Positions 10,361 to 26,908 of a DNA stretch of 64,000 nt are shown one piece after another. Made by a program: the position numbers and the translations under genes. The first letter of the stretch is position 1, and every line of letters begins with the position of its first letter. The DNA comes from Carettochelys insculpta (lineage: Eukaryota > Chordata > Testudines > Carettochelyidae): contig NC_134138.1 of the NCBI RefSeq assembly GCF_033958435.1, positions 187,461,298 to 187,525,297 of the forward strand, read 5' to 3'. The notes below the pieces were generated by a model. It ran no database searches. It worked only from the letters and a program-made list of their open reading frames with translations, and was not told where the DNA came from.

Positions 10361-13300
10361 TAAAGTGACAAGCTCTTCTGAAGGAAGCAGGACATAGTCC
10401 ATGAGGTAAGATTTATTGAGATATGAACCTCAAAGGGATCACTCCAAGTCAGTAAAGTGACCATAAAAGGCACATTGCTTGAGTACCCTCAGATTGTATG
10501 TATTAGAGACCCATTGCAGCAGACTGTCATAAATCCAAGGTATCTGATGCTTAGAAGAGGAATGTGAGTGATCATCAGTGGATCTTGCCTTCTCTGTACA
10601 TCTCTTAAACCGTAAGCTCGGTAGGGCAAGGTATGATGTTGCTGATACTGAACAAATATTCAATATCAGACATGGTTTGGGTAAGCATTATTCCTAGCCT
10701 TATGCACTAGATGGGTGTGAGTATCAGAGCAGGATTCTCACCAGCTTCTAATTCTAGAGTGGGAATTCTGATTAACTCTAGAGCTCTGGATCTGTAGTGT
10801 AAACCGCAAGCTTTATACTCAGGACTTTACTTTGGCATTCTCGGGAGAGGGAGAAAATCAGTGAGGAGAAGATATGGCTATTGGTTGTCTATTCCATGCT
10901 GCTGCACGTGTGTAGAAAGCATGGCAGGGCTCTGGCAGCTCAGTCAGAAACATCCAGAACAGGGTCTGGCAGCTAGCAGACATGCTCAGTAGCTGTGTTG
11001 TGGCTGTGTAAGAAGTTTTTCTGGCAACCCACCTAGCAACTCACGTACTTGGTGCTCTCTAAGAACTGAACCATCAGACCACAAGGGATGAAAGTTTACA
11101 AATGCAGGGACTAAAAGACAGCCCTTTGGACTCAGTGGCTAGTCAACATGGGTCCAAACGGGGGAGGTGTTGTGTTTGTGATGTGGGGACTGGCTCCTAA
11201 TCCCTGCAGCGCTCTGGACACAGGTCCGGGCCATTTTAGGTTTATTTACTAGGACAGCACTCCATGCACATAGTGCTTGGTCTACCAGTGTAGATGGACT
11301 TATGAGAGCTTCAGGGTATACATGTTTTGCCCTGGGAGATGACAGAGCCTGTGGAACTCGTGCCTTCGCTGTCAGATAACTACTCTAAACTGGGGATCTG
11401 TCTCCATTAGTGACATTTTTGCCTGACTTAGCTGGATTGATGGGGAGTGATGATGCCATGTAGAGCGAGCGCCTTAGAGATCTGGCATTCCAAACCCTGT
11501 ACCCTTTTGGGTACATCCTACAGACATCTGTTTCATCAGCAACTGAAAGCACCAGTCTGTTGTTAACCCAAGGGTTGGACTGCTAGTAGCTGTGATGATC
11601 CCCACACTATTTACTTGCTGAGAGGGTTCTCAAGTGTTTGAAATGACTTAGATGCTACCATTCTTCTGAAGAGGGCCGGCTGATATACAGTTCATATTAG
11701 AGTCACTCTGCAAATATATCTCTGAGAGAAGGTCAGATCCAACCTTCTGTTATCTGTCTGTCCATATTAACCAACAACCAGAGCACACAGGTGGGTGGTC
11801 TCTCCTGTCACCACTGGATGGCACTGCAGACTCTCACTTTCCTATTTATCCAAATTTTCTATGATCCTCTCTGGCCCCAGTCCCAATTAGATCAAATAAA
11901 CGGAGTTCTGCTTGTGAATGTCTGCAACAAAAATAAAAGGTCGAAATTTGTTTACAGAGCCCCAGGAGATATACTGTTGAATAGTTCTTTGTTAGTATTC
12001 CAGCTAGTTACACTATTTTTATACAACACATTTTAAAAGTATGGATGAAAAAGGTATTGTACTAGGCAAGCATGTGTTACTTTCTCCTTGACAAAGTTTG
12101 GTGCCTAATATCCACTTATCAGGGTGTTCCATCAACTCTGTCCATCTGTGTCTTAAAACTGTGTAATGCTTTATGAAAAGTCCTGAAAAGACAGAGCTCT
12201 GGCTTATGTTCCAACAAAGCCTTAAGCTCAGGAGCAGGAAGAACAGGACTGTAACAGTTATTGCGTAATTCTTCCTGAGCCATCTCTTAAATAGCGGGAC
12301 AATGATCCAGAGAGCTGTGAAAGGTAAGTCCGATTACAGGAAGGGCCAAATGAATTAAAGGAGACAGGAGTGCAGGGAAGAGATGCTTTGGTGGCCTGAT
12401 GAGTATCTCAGTTCCAACAGCCACAGCAACATATCATTACAAAAACCTTGGATGAGGAATTGTTTCCAATTTTAAGTCCAGCTCGGGACTGTGGAGAGTA
12501 GCGGGACAGAAGAGAGTAGAGCCAAGATTTTCAAGTGATTGATTTCAGGTGCCTAATTTGAGACATGCTAATGGGGCCTGAATTTCAGAATGTGTTTTGA
12601 AAACCAGACTCCTGTAAAGGAATCTCAGGCTGGGTACTCAAACCCCACTTACTTTTGCCAAGAGTTCCCCAGTCCTGTAAAAAGGAGAAACCAGCCCTCT
12701 ACCAGTGGTCCACTTCATGTCAAGACTTTACCACCACCATTACAGTAAACATCTGAAGAATTCAAGGTGGTAACAAAAATAATGGGAGTAAAAAACAAAT
12801 AAACTTCTTGGTTACGTAACCCTTCTCCCAGGTGGAGCCAGCAGCATCCAGGGCCAGATTCAATATCTAAGGGTTTCTCTCCACTCATCTAACACAGCAC
12901 TGGCTCAAGCCCCCTGTGGAAACCTGAGAAATTCACATATTGCCCTGGGTGCCTCTGAGAATCAGTGCTTCCTCGCTTGCAAGCACAGAGTGTACATGTA
13001 GGAAAGACAAGGGAGGGAAGTAATTTGACATTAATTTTGGAAATTAATTCCACAAACAGCAGTCATAAACAAAACCATGAGAAAAAGTCTGACCCCACGT
13101 ATGTTGGGCAACATTCTTTTCCTCTCAGGGTCTTCTTAAGTGCTGCAATCTAAATGTCCCCTTAACATGCCCAACCCTTTTCTGCACCCCTCTCACAGTG
13201 GCTGTGCTGGGTCAGTGCAGACCAAAAGGTCAAATGGTGCATCCACAAAGTTCACCCCCCGATTCTGGGTGTGGTGGGGGAGGTAAAGAGGCGTCTTCCT

Positions 13301-14806
13301 GACTTGCCACCTGCCTGCTCACCGCTGTCTGCCACTGCTCTGCTGGCTACTTGCTGCATCTCTCCGCCACTGCTCTGCTAGCTGTCAGTCACCATCCACT
13401 GTCACCCACCTCCTAGCTGTGACTTCTGTCCATCAGTCTCAGGTGATTTCAGCTCTTAGCAAGCAGGACAGAAGAAACACAACTCCAATACAACTGACAT
13501 AAAAGAGAGACTCTCCATTGTACCTGTGTAGTTCTTTGAACAGTGTGAGGGAAACAGGTCAGATCAGTCCTGGCAGGGGAGGACGTTGTACCTGACCAAA
13601 ATACCCCTTCCCCAGCTCTGAAAGTCAAGCCCCTGCACAGCAAGTTTCTTTTGCTAACTGTCAGCCCTTTCCTTTGGAACAATTTAACACAGTTCTACTT
13701 TTCTGTAATCCCACAAAATTACAAACATTTGTAACCATATTTGAGCTACCCCTGCATTTAATAGAAACATGGCTGGTGTTGGGTCCCAAATTGAGTCAAC
13801 AAAGAGCAAAAGAGCATTCCACTCTGCTAAACACCTAACAAATTTAAGCAAAGCAGGAACAAACTGGACTTACACAGTTACACCTAGGGTCCCTCCTGCC
13901 CCCCTCGAGCTAGTTGTCAGGGAAGAATTCCTTTAGATCCCTCTTCCAGTCAGATTTGAGTATTAGGTAAAGGTCAGAAGGTACAGAGCTGAAACAAGCA
14001 TTCTGTATACTTTTGTGTTCTGCCCATTTGTTTCATCATCAGAGTTGATAGTATTTGACACAAAATGTCAGCACATGTATCTTCCTCTGGACACATCCAG
14101 CTTCCTCTTCACACGCAAATACTTTGATGGGGTTGAGATACGGAGTCATTGTTTTAGATGAGCTCTAAAAGACAGCCCTCTCTGGAATGGCATTGGCCAA
14201 TCTGCCATTACGTGCTCAGGTGCAATTATTTTGAAATTAATGTGAGAGCAGATGGGGAACAGCCACTGGTGCAGAAACAAATCTGGTCATGATGTTTCTG
14301 TTCAGAGGGGTTAGACACTCTTAGGATTAACAGAAACCAGGAACGATGTCAACTTCTCTTGTAAGCTCATCTTGTTGAAGAATAAAATGAACGTGTCTGA
14401 GGGAAGTGGTACTGAGGTAAGTTATATTGCCCATTGCTGGCTGGGCAGAGTTTTGTTTTGCTGCAGCACAGTTTGCATGTTTAATCATTGCATTGATATT
14501 GACCCAGTCTGCTTTAAAATTTTTCATAATATCCCCCAAATCCCACTGTCCTTGCTGAACAAACATCTCATGTCCCGTGGTGCTGACATCCTCTAGCTCC
14601 ATATGGGTTTGGTACCAATCCACCCTTTTTTTCTCCATATGTTACCTCACGCAATAGTCCACTCCTTCCTTTGTTATTACTGTTCGGTTGCATCTCCCCA
14701 AGCTTTTGCACGCCAGACAACTCAGACCCTAATACAGCTAGCTAAAGGGCTTTAAATTCCAGCTGAACTAAACAATGAACTGTGATTAAATTGATCCATT
14801 TTTATA
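10361..14806. other. Intergenic, nothing firmly recognised
   Basis: Over 4 kb without a supported gene. Open frames are short and shadow each other. Positions 11165-11340 contain GTGTAGATGGACTTAT-like text that may be a worn MITE. Confidence 0.35.
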
Positions 14807-15060
14807 TAGGGTGACCAAAAGTCCCATATTTGGGATGCCAAAAAGGCGTCCCAACTTACTTTTTAAAAGGGATGAATTGTTCCATATTTAGGCCTTCAGG
14901 GGCTCTGGGTACGGAGTGCCCAGGGCTTCTGCTTTCCTGGGGCTGAAGCAGGGGGCACCAGCTTCCCCGGGCTTGGGGCAGCAAGGAGGAGCTGCCCCTG
15001 CCCCGCCCCGCATATCTCCCTGTCCTGTATTTGGGACAGGGAGGTGTGGTCCCCCTAATT
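14807..15060. repeat. hAT-like element with GGGTGACCA-type ends
   Basis: The left end reads TAGGGTGACCAAAAGTCCCATATTTGGGA. The right end, reversed, reads TTAGGGGGACCACACCTCCC followed by TGTCCCAAATACAGG. These are imperfect terminal inverted repeats around a GC-rich centre. Confidence 0.55.
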
Positions 15061-15084
15061 CTATACACTCCTATTTATATTACC

Positions 15085-15392
15085 ACAGCAGTTCTTAAAC
15101 TGTGGGGTGGGACCCCAAAGGAGGTCTGTCTTAACCCTATGTTAATGGTGTTGTCAGGGTTGGCTTGGCCTTGCTGGAACCTAGAACCAAAGCTGGAGCC
15201 CAACTGCTTTGAGTCAAAGCTCAAGGGCTTTGCAGCTGCGTGGCAGAGCTTAGGTTACAGGCCCTGCCTGGGGCTGAAGTCCTTGGGATTTTGTCCTTCT
15301 CCCCCCACAGAGCAGCAGTGCTCAGGCAGGCTCAGGCTCAGGCTCTGGTCCCCACTCCTGGGGTTGACTAGTAATTTTTGTGTTAGCAGGAG
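15085..15392 (+). repeat. hAT-like MITE (CAGTTCTTAAACTGTGG end)
   Basis: The left end CAGCAGTTCTTAAACTGTGGGGTGGGACCCC resembles the widespread hAT end CAGTGGTTCTCAAACT. The GGGGTTGACTAGTAATTTTTGTG near the right matches the usual 3' section, but the terminal repeat there is missing. Confidence 0.5.
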
Positions 15393-15690
15393 GCAGAGGT
15401 GAAAGTGGGCCAATACGGCACACTGGTAAGAACTGACCGGTGGTGCCAGCCAGTACATGGGTGTTGCTAACGTGTTACCACACCAGTGCTTTAACGTCAC
15501 TGGCCACCTTTGACTGCCCTATCCAACTGCAGCCCTGTCAAAGGCCCAGCAATGTGACTCACCCTACCAGCAGGGCTGGGGATGGTAGGGGAGGAGCAAA
15601 TGTGGCATCTGCCCCAGTGCCAAGTGATTTAAAAGGGCCTTGGGCTACCATCCCCTGTGGTACCCAGCCCTTCAAATGGCCACTGGACCA
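15393..15690. repeat. Fragments of two interspersed repeats
   Basis: AGAGGTGAAAGTGGGCC at 15400 is shared with 60288-60330. GTGATTTAAAAGGGCC near 15625 is shared with 3770-3990. Boundaries are not resolved. Confidence 0.35.
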
Positions 15691-17236
15691 GCTTAAGCTG
15701 TTGATGGAAAATGTCTCCTCCCCACTTTCGTTCTCCCTTTGTGCAATCAGTAACCAAGCTAAAAGTTTAGAAGACGCCTTAGCAGCAGAACCTTCCCAAA
15801 AGTGTTTGTCTAACTTGGAATGAACTCTGAAAACTTATCCACAAGCCTTACTCCTGATGTGCAGTTGAGAGAAAAGGTTGAGGTTTAAGGAGCAATCTAT
15901 AAGGACCGCAAGGAAGAGAAACATAAAGCTGAGGCACTTACTCAGTGCACAAAACATGACTGACATGTCAAACAGCAGGTGGTTATTAGAGTGTTGGCGC
16001 AGACATCTGGTTCCCTTATGGTTAAAAGGGGAAAGAAAGGGGTCTGGTGTAACAAATGCAGAGGAGGAAACAGGCAAGATAAACAGGCATTCAGAGGCCC
16101 CATGAAGAATTATGAAGGAAGAGGCACAATATGAAACATCTTTATTGGTCTTGACATGTGTTCATCCATCCATAATAAGATTGACTTCTCTGCCAGCAGG
16201 TGTAGCTGACATGAAAGTAGCAAGCCAAATGCATCCCAATGAGCAGCTTCTCTCCTCCTGATTACACCAGGGCAGCTTACAGAGAGAACAAGTGAACTCA
16301 GCAAAATTTGCATGCCCGTAAACAAGAGCATCAGCTTGCATTGGGTTTGTTTCTAGGGAAATATAATCTCTTTAAAGATGTACATATTCCTAGCAGCCCT
16401 GCTTGGAAAGTCTCATCTCAGAGAGTAACTGGAATTTTAGTAACCGTAGCAGCTAATAGCCCTGAAACCCTAATACAAAAGGAACTATTCCTAAGCATGT
16501 CTCCTCCTGGAACAGCTGCCTCTTAACAGAGTAAGTTTGAAAAGCTGGAAAATACAGCAATCAAGCTAACATATTGGGACCAAAATAGTTAGATTTACTC
16601 CTAAATGTGTTAAGTACTGAAGGCAATTAAAAAGCACAAAAGCAGAACATTGGAGGAAAAAATGCTTTTAAAATCCTGCTAATTTAGTAAACTATTGAAA
16701 TGCAATTTACAGGCATTAGAATATTAGATACAGTGTACTGTTTTAAGTCTTTTACAGTTCAGTACATTGAAAGTTATACAGAGATTGTGTGCTAATTAGG
16801 GGATTTTATTCCCTTGTAAATGAATACATGGGTTTGCTGAAGCTACTGGTTTGCTACCATCACAGCCCAGCAGGTGGATGAGATGCACCTTTCAAATAAA
16901 TTAGTAAGATTAATATGGCATATAAATAGGAGGTAAGACTACAGCAAATCTACTATTCTGTAAATGGGGCCAAATCCTCAGCTGCAATGAAGCAGCTCAT
17001 GAAAGTGTGACAGTGTGAATGTATGCCTATCTCTCTCGCTCTTTCTCTCTTGTGCACACACACACTACATTAAAAGAACATGTAGTTTGCAAGATAAGCT
17101 CTGAAAAGGGAGGAAAAGGAAGAATTACAAATGTCTGTCAGTGGGTTTCACAACTATTTGCTGAGAGCAGAGGAATGTTGAGACTCCAGAATCCCCTGTT
17201 CCATTCCTGCTAGTGGAGGAGAGAATATTCTAATGC
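15691..17236. other. Intergenic, nothing recognised
   Basis: AT-rich sequence without coding or repeat signatures that I can name. Confidence 0.35.
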
Positions 17237-17244
17237 TTCTGGAT

Positions 17245-17451
17245 CAGTGATACCTAAACTTTGCTGCATCCCCTCCTTAATCTGTCCATGCTCCACTAGG
17301 AAGTGCAGTCAAGGGCAGGAGCTGCAGTTAGGGGCCATGGTGGGGGCAGCTTCTGGGAATGGAACAGGGTTGGATGACATTCCCTCCCTGGCATGCTGTG
17401 CCCCCCAGATATTCCTTCCTGGGGGCACACTTCATAGTTTGGGGATCACTG
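17245..17451. repeat. 207 bp hAT MITE with imperfect 8 bp target duplication
   Basis: The ends are CAGTGATACCTAAACTTTG and, reversed from the right, CAGTGATCCCCAAACTATG. The flanks are TTCTGGAT (17237-17244) and TTCTAGAC (17452-17459), an 8 bp duplication with six matches. Length, ends and duplication size all fit hAT transposition. Confidence 0.75.
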
Positions 17452-18093
17452 TTCTAGACCCTTTTGATGCCATAGTCTCTTCTTCTTTCCCCTCCTCGCT
17501 ATGGTTCCTTGGCCCTGTCTTGCTCCTTCTCTGTAACATTGATGGGGGGCAGGGAGGAGGCAGAAGGGGAGCAATTACATAGGGGTCTGGCACCAGCAGT
17601 GTGCCCATGCATCTATTTTTCACTAGACAGATGTTTGGCCCACCTGATTTTGTGAGTAAGATGAATTTTTCATAATATTTTTTTCTAGATATTCTCTGGC
17701 ATAGTATTTGACAAATGGGACTAATGGGATTAAAAACTTCACCTCCTTCTGTCCCTCCACTTTTTTTTTTTCTACACCACCCAGAAGTTCTCCATAAGCT
17801 GCTGAAACTCTTGTATTCATTTTAGGATTCTTTCCAGCAAAAGAGCTGAAAAGGAAGATAATTCTGTTAGTGGACACAGGACTTTCTCATACAGAGACTA
17901 ATTAAGCTGACTGGGCAAAAACATTTCACAGGGAAGCTTTCCTTTCAGATTTGTGATCAAACTTGGTGCTGCATTCCTTGTATAGCTCAAACTCCCAGAC
18001 AATTGTCTGGTTTTCTTACTACAATGCCAGTTCAGCATTCCATGTCCTCAGCATTCTACATTTTGTAGGCCTCATGAATGGTTTGAGGAACCT

Positions 18094-18104
18094 GGGGGGG
18101 GGGG

Positions 18105-18199
<95 letters not shown>
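18094..18199. repeat. Compound (G)14-(TG)42-(CG)4 simple repeat
   Basis: A run of G passes directly into a TG tract of about 84 bases and then into alternating GC. Open frames across it are repeat artefacts. Confidence 0.97.
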
Positions 18200-20753
<2,554 letters not shown>

Positions 20754-21300
20754 CTGTTTTGATTAAAGATTTTTTTTTTCAGTGAGAACTTCTTGCACAT
20801 TTTTGGACCAACTCTACCCCCTTCTATCTGTCACTTTCTGCAGACCCTCTTGGACACAGATATGGGGACAGCGAGTCATGTATTTGCAACTACTACAGTT
20901 CTTTATACCTAAGAACGAAACTTGGTGCCAGGAGGTAGCTACAACTAGTCCAGAACATAGCAACCTATCTGCTCATCAACCAGATGATCAGGAACACATA
21001 ACTGCAATTCTCTACTCTCTATACTGACTTTCTATTCAGTAAGAGGTCAGTTCAAGGTCACAGTACTGACTGCCTAAACCCTGCATTGCATTGGTTCTTG
21101 CCACTTGAGAGACTGGTAACAGGGCATTCACAGAAGCTGGGCCAAAACTGTAGAATTCCCTGTCTTTACTGGATTTATACCATTTAAAAGCTTTAGTCTT
21201 CTCCCTATGGTTGTCTGAATGCCTGTTGTGAAAAATCTAACTGGATCAAGCGAATAAGCTGACTGGCTAAACTGAGATGTGGTGTGTTTTAAACCGTCCA

Positions 21301-21957
21301 ACGTTCCCTCTAATTTTTCCCATCTAAGTGCAGAACAAATTTTAGGTGCACCAATGCTGAAGTAATGGGCAGATGTGTTTCAACACTAGAAGTGCAGACA
21401 CTGAGATATAATCATTTTTAAAAAACAGGTATCACAGGCATGGAAGAAGAGAGAATGGTAAAACAAGGGATAATTAACTACTGCTAATGCTCCCTTCACA
21501 GTACAGCACAGATGGGGAAAGTGACCAGCATGCAGGCAGCCTGGTGTTGTGTGCACTGGTGTGAGGGAAATTATGCATTGGAGACCAAGGGTACGTGTTG
21601 AGGAGAGTGTGTATGCCTGAGCTAGTGTATGAGTGCACTGTCTCTTTAAGAAAGGACTCAGGAGACTGTAGCTGGTTGAGACACAAGTAGCTCCAGACCC
21701 AGAGAGGCAGCAGCACAGAGGCTAAATGTTCTGTCACCCCCAGCTCAGTAGTACATGGGCAGGGGGAGGTGGACCTTCCCCTCCTTCCAACCCTAGGAAG
21801 ATGCTGCGAGTCTAGAGCAGCATGGCCTGGGGCAGCTCTGGGGGAGGAGAAGAAACAGGAGCAGCTGTGGCTGTACACCAGCCCTACATGGCGGTCATAA
21901 TTCAGCACATGGCACCGGCTGCACAGGCGCACAGCTTAGAGGGAGCAGAGCATGGAA
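21301..21957 (-). repeat. hAT-like family A element, interrupted copy 3
   Basis: The reverse-strand end GTTCCCTCTAATTTTTCCCATC starts at 21301, and the opposite end, CTCCCTCTAAGCTGTGCGCC when reversed, lies near 21930-21957. The copies at 6744 and 9610 are about 165 bp, so the extra roughly 490 bp in between is either later insertion or a longer parental form. The 152-codon open frame at 21474-21932 falls wholly inside and is not called as a gene. Confidence 0.5.
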
Positions 21958-22879
21958 CCCCATACCGAGATCTGTGCTCAGCGTGTGGGCTTGTTTGGAG
22001 ACAAAAGGATTTTTGGAGCATAATGAGGTTAAATTCTAAGCATATTTGAGCTTTGAGTTTGCTTTGTGATCTCTCCACCAGGCACTTTCGCTACTTGGTC
22101 TCAGTAACAACTGATCAATATGGTGCATCGTCTCAAGTAGCACAAGGCCTTCTAACATTTTCTGCCACTGATGCTGCCTGTCGCCAGCCCATGTTTCCCT
22201 ACGGTACAGCATGCAGCAGCTCAAAATGAGAAGGAGGGGCAGAATCACAAGAAGAAGTGGCACCTACCTTATTTGAGAGGGGCATAAGACATGCTGAGAC
22301 TAGTCCCCAGCCTAGTGTCACTGAGAAACCTGCTACAGAAGGGACACATCAGGCTATTGAGACTGTCTAGATTCCCGAGAACTGTTGGTAGAAGATATTC
22401 AAATGCATTGCACAATTTGCATACCTCCTGCTGACAGCTGTGTTGGGAGAGGCTTTCCCAACATTTGGCCCGTCCACAGGGACCCAACTGTGGGGTAAAC
22501 CTCCTCTGCAGACACTTTCCTTCTTCTTTGTGGGTCAAGGATGGCCAGGATGTCCGTAGGTGGCTCTCAGAGCAGTAGACTTCTGTCTGGAGACCTCCAT
22601 GCTCTGGACAGAAGCATGCAATCTAGACCTAGCCTGCATGTTCAAGCTGAGAGCCAGGCACAGCACTGAACAGCTAATAATGGTACCATCAGATGCCTCT
22701 CTTTTCTTCTTTCTTATTATCCTCCACTGAATAAATGAACAACCCAGTGCAACAGTTGTTCCATCTATGATTGAAGGAGAAAAACCTTAAAGAAAGAACC
22801 TGCAGCAAACAGTCCCCATTAATGGCTACAGTTACACTTTAAAACTTGTAGATCAAGCACGTGCAAAATGCAGTTTTGC
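21958..22879. other. Intergenic, nothing recognised
   Basis: No supported feature. The open frames on both strands are short. Confidence 0.35.
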
Positions 22880-23120
22880 AACAGCATCTAGACAAAACAC
22901 AGCACTTTTGCCAGCAGCTTTCTGCCTCAAAGCTGCCTTGTCTGCTCTGTTTCTGGGTGCCTGTTTTATTTAGAGAGCAGCTGGGCAGCCTGGCTGCTCT
23001 GTCCACAAAGCCAAGTGCTCTCTGGATTAGCTTTTGTGTGTGGCTGCACTCTGTCAACAGACATTTTGCCAGGAAAACTCTCCCAACAGTGATTTTCTGT
23101 TGACAGTGCTGAAGTGTAAT
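22880..23120. repeat. Possible DNA-transposon remnant
   Basis: GACAAAACACAGCAC...TTTTGCCAGCAG on the left and CTGTTGACAGTGCTGAAG on the right resemble the ends of the large Harbinger-like element at 47372. The inverted ends are too diverged to set limits. Confidence 0.35.
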
Positions 23121-25535
23121 TGTTTCCAATGATTTCTAGCATAAGAATGCTGTGCTGATGGTTTGGGTTTCTATACACTTCCATAAGTGATGGAGTGATT
23201 TAATGCCCAGCTAACAATGGCACAGAGGTTAAATTGTTTGTAATTTTGTTGCTATGACCTGGGAGAAAAGGAAACACTGAAACTTAAGCACAGCTGATAA
23301 GTACTAAACTATTAAAGGAACCTTTAAGATCTCTTCTGATATCTATTAGGAAAAAGACCCAGAAAAGCAATAGACACTCAATATCTTAACACTGACAATG
23401 ATTTAATAAATCTAATTGGGTTTTCTTCAGCACATCTCCCAAGCTGCTAATATTTTGTTTGTTATGCTCATCTGCCCTACTAAAATAATAATGTTATGAT
23501 CTGAATTGCGGGCGATTGGTGAATGTATTTTGCCTAAATCTGGACTCACGAGACAGAAAGCAAGAATTATTTTCATCTCACAAGTTAAGTTCACATTCCT
23601 TTTAAGAGAGTGAGGGTAAGAAATCTTATCATTTGACTGTTGGAGTTAATGGACCTTTGCCATTGGCTTAAATAGGTGCTGGTTCAGGTGCCAAAAGAAG
23701 GTGGGAGGTACAGAAAGAAACAAATATTGAATAAAAAAATACAACAGATTAAATTTTCTAAAGAGCTTTATCCCAGCATCTATTGAGTATGTGTGTGAGC
23801 ACTAAATATTTGCACACCTCGCTGTGTCGGCTTCTGGCAGAATTCACCTCAGCAAAGCTTTCACAGATGGAGATTACAGAATTTGGCTCAGAATACAGAC
23901 CTTTCTGGGAAGGCATTCTTTTAAGCCAGCCTCACATTTGTGAGGTGATTATGTATCATTGATGCTTATACAAAACAAGCTATGCTACAGGAAAACATGC
24001 TGGAAGGGGCAAAGAGGGATGAAATAGCTGCAAGAATCTCTTCAGAGTTATATGATTGTTGCTTTGGGAAGGAAGGGAAAAGGGGGGGTTTTCCAATCAG
24101 GGAAAAAAATTGGGGGGCAGTTTACAAACCTGAAGAATCCTCAGGGATTTACAGAATAATACTGACATTGGCACAGAGGACCTAAGCTCTACACCTACTA
24201 CATGAATTATGGGCTCTCTTCCTGCCTATGATTGCCCCACAGATACCTCCACTATGCTGGTAGCTCTGAGGAACAGATCATACAGACTCAGGAATCCTTT
24301 TCTGAAAAAATCTACACAGGACCGGAGAGAGACAGAGAGAGTGATGTAGTTCACCAAATCACCCCCTTGCACAGGAGGGTCACGTCGTCCCTGTCTCATT
24401 CACTGTTTCCTTTTAATGGTCCAGACCCCATGGAATACCCTGTGTGAATACCTGGAAAGGGATGAAGTTACCACAGATTTCTGGTTCCATGCTTGTTTAT
24501 CAAGCCTGATCTTAAGACTGTCCTTGATTTATGTTGTGTGTAATCATTATAAGCATGTTGAGATGACAGACAATAAAATACAGTATTTGGCCAAGAAATG
24601 TGATAGCCAATGTGTGCAATCTAACAATCTTTCATGAAGCAGTTGTCTGTTAGAATTCTCATTTTATTTTCATAATGTTTTATTCTAACCCTTTATGTAT
24701 AGTCCTTTAAAAATGCCATCTTATCCTTAGGTTGCAGTGACATTATTATAATGAGAGCTGTAAATCACTAGAGATGACAGGAGTTCTACAAATGCTTTTG
24801 GTTAAAGCTTCAGAGTAGGTTACTGTAGAAACTCAAGGATGGGGGATATCTTATCATACATTTTTATAGCAATTACCTGGAGAAATCTTGAAGGAAATTC
24901 TGCAGATAAAACAAACAAGGAATTGTAACTGTCAATTGAGTGATGTTTATAATATGAAAATTACCCTTTTAGGTGGCTGTCCTAAAAGCTAATTATCCAG
25001 GCTGCAGTAGCTGGTGCTGGCTTATACAGCCTGCTTGCAACATGAAGATTAAAATAAAATAAGGCTACCACATGTCCCTCTGAGCAGAGAGTTTCTTAGC
25101 TACAGGGAAAAAATATTTATAATCTTCTTGTTATCTCTTTGCTGTTGTATCTTGGGAAAAGAGATAATTTTTCTTTGCCAAACAATGGACAAGTAAAGTG
25201 TATTGAGTCTTCCATCTGGATGATGAGCTGTCTCGAAAAGTGATAAACAGATTCCATCTCCCTGAGCAGCTCCAAGCAATTGCCTTTCAAAAAATCAATC
25301 TACTAGAAATGCTATTGTCAGGTTTGAATTTCCCTCCACCTTGTAACTAAATCATGTCTGCCCCAGGGTTTGGATGGGCAGGATTTAGTCTTGATCCATA
25401 GCTTTCCTATATACAAAAAGTTACAATTTTAAAGTCTACAAATTCACATCCTTGCAGGGCTAGAGAAGCATTAGGCTGTTGCAAAGGGAGATTTCCGATC
25501 TCCCAAAAAAGGCTCAAAACTCTGGTCTAAGATAT
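23121..25535. other. Intergenic, nothing recognised
   Basis: AT-rich sequence without a recognisable exon or repeat. Confidence 0.35.
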
Positions 25536-26036
25536 TCATAGAATACTAGCACTGGAAGGGACCTCAAGGGATCATCAAATCCAGTCTCCTGTACACATGG
25601 CTGGGCCAAGCACCATCTAGATTATCTCTGACAGGTGTTTGTCTAACCTGCTCCTAAAAATCTTCAGTGATGGAGATTCCACAACCTCTCTAAGCAATTT
25701 ATTCCAGTGGTTAATGATGCTGATGGTTAAGAAGTTTTTCCTAATGTCCAACCTAAACCTCCCTTTCTGCAGTTTAAGCCTGTTGTTTCTTGTCTTGTCC
25801 TCTGCGGCTAAGGAGAATACTTTTTCTCCCTCCTCTTTGTAACCGTCTTTAGGTACTTGAAAGCTGTTATCAGGTTCCCCCCCCCCCACTTAGTCTTCTC
25901 TTTTCCAGATTGAACAAACCTAATTCTTTCAATCTTTCCTCGTAGGTCATGTTTTCTAGCCCTTTAATCTTTTTTTGTTGCTCTTCTCTGGACTTTGTCC
26001 ACATCTTTCTTGAAATGTTGTGCCCCAAGCTGAACT
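25536..26036 (-). mobile_element. Old CR1 LINE 3' fragment
   Basis: The + strand text ATAGAATACTAGCACTGGAAGGGACCTCAAGGGATCATC is the reverse of a CR1 3' end. It leads into a degraded reverse-transcriptase C-terminal region, which on the - strand reads like RLDIRKNFLTISIINHWNKL. Divergence from the CR1 at 29401 is high, indicating an older subfamily. Confidence 0.85.
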
Positions 26037-26908
26037 AACAGTTAGAGAGCCATGAGCAAAGTATTCTCAGCTGAGAAAAACCAGGTATGGAACAAAACTG
26101 ATGGGAGTGAGGCAAAACCAGAGTCTGACAGTGTTCAAGCAATATTGGAAAAGCTTTTTCTTTGAAAAGATATTTTCACCATAAAAATTTCCACCATATC
26201 ACCACCCACTCATCCCCAATGTGCTCTCACACAAAGAGATTTCTGAACAGTTCCTGAAACAAATCAATTTTAAAAGGTAAATTAGTATGAAGTTTAAAAA
26301 AATCAAAATCAGAATCCTCCTACAAGCAGAGCTGTTACTCCTAAAAGGGAGAAATGCGAGATATTTCATGAAATCCTGTAGGCACTTTGCTATTGCTGTT
26401 GATTTTACATGGAAGGTACATAGATATTGTAGTGATGGCCAGCAAAGGAAAACTCTGATATATATATTCAGTATTAAAGTAATGTCTTCTTTTAAGCAAG
26501 GCTATTTTAGGTTGTTTTTTTTTTTTTTAGACATTTTTATGGTGCTCACAGAGACCTATACAATTTGATTTATGGTAACTAAGGTATTTAGTAAAGCAGA
26601 GGGGTAAAATAATAATCCCTCTTTGCCATGTTTTAGTTGAAGCAAAAAATACATTAATATATAATTCTGAAACAACTGATATGATAACATTTTTCTTGGA
26701 CAGCACTGAAGATGTCTAAACTTGAAAAGTGTCCCTCTTCTGTCAGATTTCAGTTCATTTAATCACTATTATCCCTGACTATACAGTCTCTTGCAATTAT
26801 TTGTGTTGGTTTCTGGATATGGAAGGGTACTTTGGTAGACCATTGTTTTATTATTTGCCCTTTGAATCCACTGTGTGGTATTAAATGGCATCTTTTTTTC
26901 AAGTATTG
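26037..26908. other. Intergenic, nothing recognised
   Basis: AT-rich. The 93-codon open frame at 26287-26568 has no recognisable motif. Confidence 0.35.

Noticed and set aside
21474..21932. 152-codon open frame on -
   Set aside because: It lies inside the interrupted hAT-like copy; no motif and no codon pattern suggesting a protein.
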